Shown here piece by piece: positions 1-5,397 of a stretch of DNA of 5,397 nt. The stretch lies in assembly GCA_021826605.1 (NCBI GenBank), contig JAKAZF010000239.1, positions 1 to 5,397 of the forward strand, in the 5' to 3' direction. The position numbers and the translations under genes were made by a program. Each line of letters opens with the position of its first letter. Positions within the stretch are counted from its first letter, which is position 1. This DNA comes from Planctomycetota bacterium. GTDB lineage: Bacteria > Planctomycetota > Phycisphaerae > WQYP01. The notes beneath the pieces are model-generated. The model was not told the DNA's origin, did no database searches, and worked only from the letters and a program-made list of their open reading frames with translations.

Positions 1-20
1 CCCGTGCGGATAAACTTCAC

Positions 21-43
21 AAAACCGCCGGCTCTGCCGGTGG
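21..43 (-). terminator. Putative weak intrinsic terminator downstream of thrC
   Basis: An 8-bp stem (25-32 pairing with 36-43, one G-U pair) closes a 3-base TCT loop. Read on the minus strand it is followed by four T residues (24-21), so it points leftward, about 90 bases after the thrC stop. The short T-run makes it a weak candidate. It could also be a hairpin inside an unseen leftward gene. Nothing else in 1-131 looks like a gene: one plus-strand frame is open across it but resembles no protein I know. Confidence 0.4.
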
Positions 44-131
44 TGGAGCACGCCATAAAAGCACCGCGGCCCGGCACTCTCCTCGAGCACTGCCGCCTGT
101 CAGGTTTAGGGAAGCCGTATAATCGCGTTCT

Positions 132-1586
132 TTAATATTCTACGAACGGTAATTCCACAGGTGTTGGCACGTACCCCGTGCTGCGGCTGTTGTTAAGCGT
201 GTCTTTATCCAGACCCAGTGCCTGCACAATGGCGTCCAAATCATCAGCGACTTTCACGGGCTGATTACTCATGTGCCCCCAGGTAGCCTGTGCGTCGGGT
301 TGTTTGGCTAGCTTGGTGTTTACACCCGTGTGGTAATACACAGTGGCGTCGGGGTCTTTCAGGCCGTGGCCGGTAAGTACACAGGCAACCCGTTCATGGC
401 GGGAAATAATATTGCGGGCCAGCAATTGCTGAAGGCCTGCAATGGTTGCGGCGCTGGCCGGCTCACAGCCGAAGCCAAAGCGACCAATCAGCGCCTTGGC
501 TTCAAGAATTTCCTCATCGGTCACTTGCGCCACCACTCCGTTCATGGTGTGCAAGGCCCGCAGAGCTTTTTTCAAATTCACCGGATGACCGATTTCAATG
601 GCCGACGCCACGGTATGGGCGTGAATTCCATCCCGCTCCATGCGTTTATAATGTTCCGTAATAGCGGCCTGATTGACGTTTCCGTCATTCCATGTCAAGC
701 CACCGGCCACCAGTTCATGCAGGGTGTTAGCGCCTGTGGCATTGATGACCGCCAGGCGCGGGATGCGTTTAATCAGACCCAGTTCGCGCAATTCAAAAAA
801 AGCTTTGCCGAAAGCTGAGCAATTTCCCAGATTTCCGCCGGGCACAATGATCCAGTCCGGCGATTCCCAGTTCAATGCCTCCAAAATGCGGTACATAATG
901 GTTTTCTGCCCTTCCAGGCGGAAGGGATTGACGCTGTTCATCAGATACAAACCCAGTTGCCCGCTGACTTGGCGGACGCGGGCGAGACAGGTGTCAAAAT
1001 CACCTTCAATTTGTAACGTGCGGGCACCATAATCCAGTGCCTGCGAGAGCTTGCCGAACGCAATTTTGCCCGTTCCAATAAATACAATTCCCTGAAACCC
1101 ATTCATGGCCGCAAACAGCGCCAGCGATGCGGATGTATTACCCGTGCTGGCGCAGGCCACTCTTTGAGCACCGACAATGCGGGCATGGGTAAACGCCGCG
1201 GTCATGCCATTGTCTTTGAAACTTCCCGACGGATTCATCCCCTCATATTGCAGCCAAAGTTGCCCCGGCCACATCCCCAGATGGCGTCCCAGGCATACCG
1301 CATTCTGCAAAAATGTCTGCCCCTCACCCACCGTACAGACCATGGCATCGGACGCGAACGGCAGCAAATCACGGAATCGCCATACCCCGGAATAATCCAG
1401 CGGAAACCGCCGATTCTGCCAGCGGGCCTGAAACTCGCGCAGACTTTTCGGCAGCGCCGCTTTATTCCACTGATAGTTAATATCCAGCAGTTCACCGCAC
1501 ACCGTGCAAGCCGTAAGCGTCTGCCCCACATCAAAGGTCGCGGCACAACTCGGATTAATACACTGCTGATAAGCAATTGTCTTCAT
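132..1586 (-). CDS. thrC: Threonine synthase (PLP-dependent, zinc-ribbon N-terminus)
   Basis: This cytoplasmic enzyme converts O-phospho-L-homoserine and water to L-threonine and phosphate, the last step of threonine synthesis. The 484-aa protein is complete. It starts with a zinc-ribbon-like segment (C9, C14, C27, C30). The PLP-lysine motif NPSGSFKDNGM places the Schiff-base lysine at K124. STGNTSAS (148-155) and the phosphate-binding loop GGNLGN (250-255) follow, then GCEPASAAT (373-381) and LTGHGLKDP (404-412). All are standard for the fold-type II threonine synthases. The ATG at 1586 is chosen because the zinc ribbon begins directly after it and a promoter lies just upstream. No Shine-Dalgarno sequence is visible, which fits a leaderless message. 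No hom or thrB lies beside it, so it appears monocistronic. No threonine-type attenuator is seen. Family assignment is very secure. Confidence 0.97.
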   Translation of the reverse strand: MKTIAYQQCINPSCAATFDVGQTLTACTVCGELLDINYQWNKAALPKSLREFQARWQNRRFPLDYSGVWRFRDLLPFASDAMVCTVGEGQTFLQNAVCLGRHLGMWPGQLWLQYEGMNPSGSFKDNGMTAAFTHARIVGAQRVACASTGNTSASLALFAAMNGFQGIVFIGTGKIAFGKLSQALDYGARTLQIEGDFDTCLARVRQVSGQLGLYLMNSVNPFRLEGQKTIMYRILEALNWESPDWIIVPGGNLGNCSAFGKAFFELRELGLIKRIPRLAVINATGANTLHELVAGGLTWNDGNVNQAAITEHYKRMERDGIHAHTVASAIEIGHPVNLKKALRALHTMNGVVAQVTDEEILEAKALIGRFGFGCEPASAATIAGLQQLLARNIISRHERVACVLTGHGLKDPDATVYYHTGVNTKLAKQPDAQATWGHMSNQPVKVADDLDAIVQALGLDKDTLNNSRSTGYVPTPVELPFVEY

Positions 1587-1917
1587 AGGACAATTTTAGC
1601 CGCACACTTCGTTTGCCTCAACGGCTGGGCGATTTTGGACCTGAGGAACTTCATTCAATGGGTTCCCGAAAACGACGCTTCCGGGCGCCCGCCGGCACCG
1701 TCTACCTTAGTCGGTCAACAGTTCACGGTCTTACGAGGAATTCTGCCGTGCTCGGATGTCGCAATCGCTTGCGGCGGCTTCACCCGGGGCTGATTTACGG
1801 TGCCCCGAGGTAGAGTAGACAGCTACGCAATTCCTCCAGAACAAAGGCACCCCACGCCTTTTTCCGGTAGGCGCGCAGGGAGCCATGGATAACCGCCCTC
1901 GCCGCATGTGGGTATTC
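1587..1917. other. Gene-poor interval between thrC and the DUF4375 gene; possible coding remnant at 1795-1917
   Basis: Apart from the thrC promoter, I see no supported gene in these 331 bases. On the minus strand, the frame of the DUF4375 gene stays open for 40 codons after its TGA (1917 down to the TAA at 1795-1797). It reads in part HGSLRAYRKKAWGAFVLEEL, which has protein-like composition but no in-frame ATG and no family I recognise. It may be a gene remnant or chance. A 6-bp inverted repeat (1785-1790 with 1802-1807) overlaps this stop, but no T-run follows it on either strand. Confidence 0.35.
1593..1621 (-). promoter_or_regulatory. Predicted sigma70-type thrC promoter giving a leaderless mRNA
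   Basis: On the minus strand, TTGAGG (1621-1616) is separated by exactly 17 bases from TAAAAT (1598-1593). The -10 box ends six bases before the A of the thrC ATG at 1586, so the expected transcription start is at, or within a base or two of, the start codon. The spacing and hexamers are seen directly. Promoter activity is inferred. Confidence 0.6.
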
Positions 1918-2433
1918 TCAACCGTCAAAGAGCGCGCGACGGTGCACCCGGATGTACGCCACCACCGTCGCCGTGAGATTTTCCACCAAGTCATATGTGC
2001 CATCCTCATCAAGCGCATGCAGCGTCGCGTAACGTGGCTCAGCATCGAATTGCTCGAACCACGTGGTATCCGGTAGCCGCTTGAATTCCGCGCATGCGTG
2101 GCGAGCCAAGGCTATCGCCATCTCAAGTCGCTGCGCAAGCTCGCGGGCGCCAACCTCCTTGAGTGCCGCGTGGACCTCCCGAGAGAAACATCCCAGGCCG
2201 TTGAGTATAAACACTTCCAAGCCATTGGCCGCCGCTTCGCATCGGAATATCCACAGGAAGTATACGGTGCGAGCGGGTTTTGGCATGGCAGCGAGGCGGC
2301 CCGGGTCGGGCAGCCCCGTGCGTGGATTCTCGGCCTGTCCTCTGACGTGCTCGCCCGTAAACTGAAATATCGGGTGCTCGTGTGGACGATTGAGTATTGA
2401 TTTAGGCCCGCGTTTAAACTTTCTTTTGCGCAT
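1918..2433 (-). CDS. DMP19-like (DUF4375) domain protein
   Basis: This is a 171-aa soluble protein with no signal peptide or membrane segment. Residues about 56-165 resemble the DMP19/DUF4375 domain: an aromatic/acidic opening (YFLWIFRCEAAANGLEVFI), the LNGLGCFSREVHAALKEVGA helix pair, then ELAQRLEMAIAL and a C-terminal ALDEDGTYDLVENLTATVVA stretch. The domain is widespread in bacteria and often sits in accessory regions. One member has been described as a DNA mimic, but the role of most is unknown, so no function is assigned. The first 50 residues are basic and lie outside the domain. The ATG at 2433 has a GGAG site six bases upstream (2443-2440), supporting this start. M50 is an internal alternative. 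The gene is divergent from the NERD gene. Domain call is from pattern memory. Confidence 0.75.
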   Translation of the reverse strand: MRKRKFKRGPKSILNRPHEHPIFQFTGEHVRGQAENPRTGLPDPGRLAAMPKPARTVYFLWIFRCEAAANGLEVFILNGLGCFSREVHAALKEVGARELAQRLEMAIALARHACAEFKRLPDTTWFEQFDAEPRYATLHALDEDGTYDLVENLTATVVAYIRVHRRALFDG

Positions 2434-2485
2434 GTGTGACTCCGCTGCACTGCCTTGTCACGGACAAAGCCCGTTCGATCCGCTT

Positions 2486-2518
2486 GGGGACCACAACTCG
2501 AGTCTACCGTGAGTCCCC
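2486..2518. repeat. Bulged hairpin in the divergent intergenic region
   Basis: GGGGACCAC (2486-2494) pairs with GTG (2509-2511) and GTCCCC (2513-2518), with a single bulged A at 2512 and a 14-base loop. The loop contains the palindrome ACTCGAGT. ACTCGAG occurs again at 2546-2552, 50 bases away, which is close to five helical turns. No T-run follows on either strand, so it is not a clear terminator. It lies between two divergent genes and could be an operator or structured leader. The 2434-2676 interval otherwise shows no gene or convincing promoter. Confidence 0.4.
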
Positions 2519-2676
2519 TAGATAAGCCAGGGCTCGCCGGGGCCCACTCGAGACCGGTTGCAAATGCCCGCGTTGTGGATGGTTCGGTACGGTCTGTTGT
2601 TCCGCAGCAAACTTCTTGCCCGCTCCTGCCCAATGGGATAAAGTCCGTGAAATGGATGGTCCGCTGGAGTCCACAC

Positions 2677-3324
2677 ATGCCGCTCTCATTCTGGCTTTGG
2701 CCGTTGCTGATTTTTCTGATGGCCCTTACGGCCATGTTGCACAGCGGTCGGTTCAAGGGATGGCATGGTGAAGTGGTCATCCGTTTGGCGTGCAAATTTC
2801 TGGATCCAAAACAGTACCACGTAATGCACAATGTGACACTTCCTGCGCCGGACAGCGGCACCACGCAAATCGACCATGTGATCATTTCTCGGTTCGGCAT
2901 TTTCGTGGTGGAAACGAAGAATTACGGCGGAGCGATCTTTGGCAGCGAGCATGACCGCACTTGGACGCAGGCCATCGGCAACAAAAAGATTCGCTTTTCC
3001 AATCCCCTGCGACAGAACTACGGGCACACCAGGACGCTCGCGTCCCTGCTCGGCGTACCCCACGAAAAAATGAAATCCGTCGTGATATTTACAGGCTCCG
3101 CGCGGCTTAAGACGAAAAACAAACTTCCCGAAAATGTCTTGACCCGCGGTTTGCTGTCGTACATCAAATCGCACCGGGAAATGCTGTTGTCCCCGGACGA
3201 CGTTGGACGCGCCATGAAGGTTATTGCGGAAACCCGTCTGGCACCGAACTTTGCAACCCACCGCCGCCATGTTCGCAATGTCCACGCCAAATGGGGCGTT
3301 CGTACGAAACAAAAACGTCCCTGA
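2677..3324 (+). CDS. NERD (nuclease-related) domain protein, N-terminal membrane anchor
   Basis: This 215-aa protein is probably inner-membrane anchored with a cytoplasmic domain. Residues 1-21 form a hydrophobic helix (FWLWPLLIFLMALTAML). The NERD domain runs from about 27 to 140: GWHGE (28-32), TQIDHVIIS with D66, FVVETKNY with E79 and K81, and NPLRQN (109-114). The D...ExK pattern and downstream Gln match the PD-(D/E)xK-like core proposed for NERD, so a DNA-processing role is likely but not shown. The basic tail (about 195-215) lacks the C-terminal zinc ribbon many NERD proteins carry. The ATG at 2677 is chosen because GGAG (2666-2669) lies seven bases upstream and the membrane helix follows at once. 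An in-frame ATG at 2656 and a TTG at 2455 exist, but the extra sequence looks non-coding. Confidence 0.85.
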   Translation: MPLSFWLWPLLIFLMALTAMLHSGRFKGWHGEVVIRLACKFLDPKQYHVMHNVTLPAPDSGTTQIDHVIISRFGIFVVETKNYGGAIFGSEHDRTWTQAIGNKKIRFSNPLRQNYGHTRTLASLLGVPHEKMKSVVIFTGSARLKTKNKLPENVLTRGLLSYIKSHREMLLSPDDVGRAMKVIAETRLAPNFATHRRHVRNVHAKWGVRTKQKRP

Positions 3325-3417
3325 TCCTCGGTCACACGAGCTTGTGGGTATCCTGATTTCCTGCTGGGACGGATGGCCATGCGATTACGTTACGTGCGAT
3401 CACGACAAAAGAAAACC

Positions 3418-3456
3418 GCGGATTACGCGGATAACGCGGATACGGGCTGCGGCCCG
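3418..3456 (+). repeat. 9-bp tandem repeat plus small hairpin
   Basis: GCGGATTAC (3418-3426), GCGGATAAC (3427-3435) and GCGGATACG (3436-3444) are three near-identical 9-bp units, preceded by an AAAAGAAAACC stretch. A 5-bp hairpin follows (CGGGC 3443-3447, loop TGCG, GCCCG 3452-3456). The look is that of dispersed intergenic repeats I associate with environmental bacterial genomes. That resemblance is from memory. Function is unknown. The surrounding 3325-3479 interval holds no supported gene. Confidence 0.6.
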
Positions 3457-3479
3457 ATAGACCGGAGAAAGTCGAACAG

Positions 3480-3854
3480 GTGAGCAGTAGAGCAAATAAG
3501 GATGATGCAAAAGCGTGGCCGAAACACATCATGGGAGACTACTGGCGCAGTCCGATGCTCGCTGGCGGCACCAACGGCGGGTATTACGATGCAATCACGG
3601 GCTGGCGCTTAAGCGGAGATCCTATCATAATGGCTCTGGGGTGCAACGGCGAATTGCTCCTGATCGCGCAAGGTAAGCACCTGCAGTGCGTCGAGGGCTA
3701 TCTGGCGGTGCGGGTGGTCGATCTGGACCAGACGCAGTGGGATATTGGTGTCAACGAGGATCATCAGCCATCCCGGAGTAAAAACCGTCGCGGCTGTCGT
3801 CTATTTTGTGCCCCAGAGGTTTGTGGCTGTCTGCCCAGGCACGCAGGGATTTGA
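3480..3854 (+). CDS. Doubtful hypothetical ORF, largely antisense to the PIN toxin-antitoxin remnant
   Basis: This 124-codon frame starts with GTG and has GGAG at 3464-3467, 12 bases upstream, a rather long spacing. From about codon 50 it runs opposite the PIN toxin remnant and the antitoxin gene, both better supported, so its C-terminal part is probably an artefact. The first 49 codons have coding-like third positions. Residues 35-49 (YYDAITGWRLSGDPI) resemble the YYDPxTGRWLSRDPI motif that ends RHS cores. If genuine, it is a short fragment of an RHS-like gene fused by rearrangement at about 3626. The sequence before it does not match RHS. I would not call this a functional gene. Confidence 0.25.
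   Translation: MSSRANKDDAKAWPKHIMGDYWRSPMLAGGTNGGYYDAITGWRLSGDPIIMALGCNGELLLIAQGKHLQCVEGYLAVRVVDLDQTQWDIGVNEDHQPSRSKNRRGCRLFCAPEVCGCLPRHAGI
3609..3764 (-). pseudogene. Truncated PIN-domain (VapC-like) toxin remnant
   Basis: The start ATG (3764-3762) overlaps the antitoxin's last 14 bases, the normal coupled arrangement of such modules. The frame reads MILVDTNIPLRLVQIDHPHR, then a helix (IALDALQVL) and FAVAPQSHYD, ending at a TAA (3609-3611) after 51 codons. This matches PIN toxins that begin LVDTNxLLR and continue with VPQNxxEFW. Intact members are about 135-150 aa. D5, the first acidic metal ligand, is present. The central EFW acidic residue and the later aspartates are missing, so ribonuclease activity should be lost. 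Similarity stops near Y46 (3627). No continuation is visible in other frames to the left, which suggests rearrangement and not a simple frameshift. Family call is from remembered motifs. Confidence 0.7.
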
Positions 3855-3966
3855 GCCAGGGGTTGTCTGAGCGGGGCTGGTCCAACACGATGACGCGCAC
3901 AGTGTGGCCGTGCAAGTCATGATTTTTGATCAGGTCGTCCCATTTACCTTGAAGAATATCGGGCAT
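3751..3966 (-). CDS. Antitoxin-like small protein of a PIN-type toxin-antitoxin module
   Basis: A 71-aa acidic-to-neutral protein beginning MPDILQGKWDDLI, with a beta-rich middle (HTVRVIVLD, 21-29), a WLKSLRAWADSH helix (37-48) and the tail IDDSRDGFYSGMADDPR (55-71). Small proteins with a DDSR(E/D)xxY tail are commonly encoded just upstream of PIN toxins, and one follows here, overlapping by 14 bases. Its expected role is to bind and block the toxin. No DNA-binding domain is obvious. The start at 3966 is preferred because GAGG lies eight bases upstream and the predicted promoter would start transcription near 3985. An in-frame ATG at 3990 would add eight residues but lies upstream of that start. 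The partner toxin is broken, so this is an orphan antitoxin. Confidence 0.75.
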   Translation of the reverse strand: MPDILQGKWDDLIKNHDLHGHTVRVIVLDQPRSDNPWLKSLRAWADSHKPLGHKIDDSRDGFYSGMADDPR

Positions 3967-3991
3967 TTTGGTTACCTCAAAAGCTACCATC

Positions 3992-4000
3992 AGTATAACA
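3992..4000 (-). promoter_or_regulatory. Predicted extended -10 promoter of the antitoxin gene
   Basis: On the minus strand TG-T-TATACT (4000-3992) is an extended -10 element. A start near 3985 would give a leader of about 20 bases carrying the GAGG site before the ATG at 3966. No good -35 hexamer is present, which extended -10 promoters tolerate. Activity is inferred. Confidence 0.5.
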
Positions 4001-4047
4001 ATTCATATTCCCTTGCGTCCAGCCTATGCATTGGGGATGGGCGTCTT

Positions 4048-4073
4048 GTTCGACGGTTTCGTTCGACGGTTCC
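4048..4073 (+). repeat. 13-bp tandem direct repeat abutting the gap -35 box
   Basis: GTTCGACGGTTTC (4048-4060) is followed at once by GTTCGACGGTTCC (4061-4073), identical at 12 of 13 positions. The second copy ends one base before the predicted -35 hexamer at 4074. The position suits an activator or repressor site, but no regulator is identified. Confidence 0.65.
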
Positions 4074-5220
<1,147 letters not shown>

Positions 5221-5252
5221 TTCGGCGTTGCCGGCAAATGAATGTATAGTAG

Positions 5253-5285
5253 AGGCCCCGGGCGAAACTGCCCCGGGGCTTTTTT
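5253..5285 (+). terminator. Intrinsic terminator of gap
   Basis: GCCCCGGG (5255-5262) pairs with CCCGGGGC (5272-5279) around a short GC-flanked loop. The stem can extend outward by G-U and A-U pairs. Six T residues (5280-5285) follow. This is a strong rho-independent terminator for rightward transcription, 32 bases after the gap stop. Confidence 0.9.
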
Positions 5286-5313
5286 CATAAAGCGTTTCCC
5301 CTGGAGCGTTAAG

Positions 5314-5397
5314 ATGCGGTGGATCTGGATCGACAAATTTGAACTCTTTGAACCCGGTAAACGGGCGGTGGCGGTAAAAAATGTGTCACTTGCGGAA
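5314..5397 (+). CDS. 3-hydroxyacyl-ACP dehydratase, FabZ-like (5' end only)
   Basis: Only the first 28 codons are present, and the frame is open to the window edge. The start MRWIWIDKF, with GKRAVAVKNVSLAE further on, resembles the N-terminus of FabZ/FabA-type hot-dog-fold dehydratases. These remove water from 3-hydroxyacyl-ACP in fatty-acid elongation. The catalytic His and Glu lie beyond the window, so activity cannot be judged. GGAG (5303-5306) sits seven bases before the ATG. The gene starts 28 bases after the gap terminator's T-run. I see no clear promoter of its own, so it may depend on read-through or a weak promoter. Call is from remembered N-terminal sequence. Confidence 0.6.
   Translation, partial: MRWIWIDKFELFEPGKRAVAVKNVSLAE

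Noticed and set aside
1583..1654. 23-codon upstream ORF ending in an ATGA overlap with the thrC start
   Set aside because: It has no ribosome site, is not rich in Thr or Ile codons as an attenuator would be, and the predicted thrC promoter lies inside it.
1164..1793. 209-codon plus-strand ORF
   Set aside because: Mostly antisense to thrC, with no recognisable domain.
1918..1920. Recoded TGA in the DUF4375 gene
   Set aside because: The DUF4375 domain ends just before the TGA, and gap also ends with TGA before a terminator, so TGA acts as a normal stop.
2455..2600. Possible tRNA or attachment site in the divergent intergenic region
   Set aside because: Some stems and a TTCGATCC string are present, but no cloverleaf with proper arms could be built.
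2455..2676. Longer NERD protein starting at TTG 2455
   Set aside because: The extra 74 residues have no domain and no ribosome site. The ATG at 2677 has a well-placed GGAG and directly precedes the membrane helix.
2112..2900. 262-codon minus-strand ORF
   Set aside because: It overlaps the DUF4375 gene in another frame and is antisense to the NERD gene. Its composition is unlike a protein and it has no motif.
3332..3532. 66-codon minus-strand ORF with a signal-peptide-like start
   Set aside because: It runs through the tandem repeat, has no clear ribosome site, and the hydrophobic stretch is likely chance.

Overview
The window holds two housekeeping loci flanking a short accessory segment. 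Composition is moderately GC-rich. Most starts have GGAG-type Shine-Dalgarno sites, and promoters look sigma70-like. The first residues of the truncated FabZ-like gene at the right edge (MRWIWIDKF) recall planctomycete homologues, and the style of the PIN toxin-antitoxin remnant is also common there. My best guess is a planctomycete, perhaps Phycisphaerae, but this rests on remembered family resemblance and not on a search.

Layout, left to right. At 21-43 there is a weak intrinsic terminator for leftward transcription. A full-length threonine synthase (thrC, minus strand, 132-1586) follows. It has a -35/-10 pair so close to the ATG that its mRNA is predicted to be leaderless. Positions 1587-1917 contain no convincing gene. 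At 1918-2433 (minus) lies a 171-aa protein with a DMP19-like (DUF4375) domain. Divergent to it is a membrane-anchored NERD-domain (nuclease-related) protein at 2677-3324 (plus). The 243-bp gap between them contains a bulged hairpin.

The 3325-3608 stretch holds a 9-bp tandem repeat and the start of a doubtful plus-strand ORF (3480-3854). Next comes a decayed toxin-antitoxin locus on the minus strand. A small antitoxin-like gene (3751-3966) with its own extended -10 promoter overlaps the start of a PIN-domain toxin (3609-3764). The toxin is cut off after about 46 recognisable residues, so it keeps the first catalytic aspartate and lacks the rest of the active site.

On the right, type I glyceraldehyde-3-phosphate dehydrogenase (gap, 4195-5220, plus) has a good promoter at 4074-4102. 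A 13-bp tandem repeat directly abuts its -35 box. The gene ends at a strong intrinsic terminator (5253-5285). A 3-hydroxyacyl-ACP dehydratase (FabZ-like) then starts at 5314 and runs off the window.

thrC (amino-acid synthesis), gap (glycolysis) and the FabZ-like gene (fatty-acid synthesis) are core metabolism and appear to be separate transcription units. The segment at about 1800-3990 looks like an accessory insertion or rearrangement hotspot. I see no complete new multi-gene system. The most informative items are the broken PIN toxin beside an intact antitoxin, the sharp junction near 3626, the leaderless thrC prediction, and the repeat at the gap promoter.
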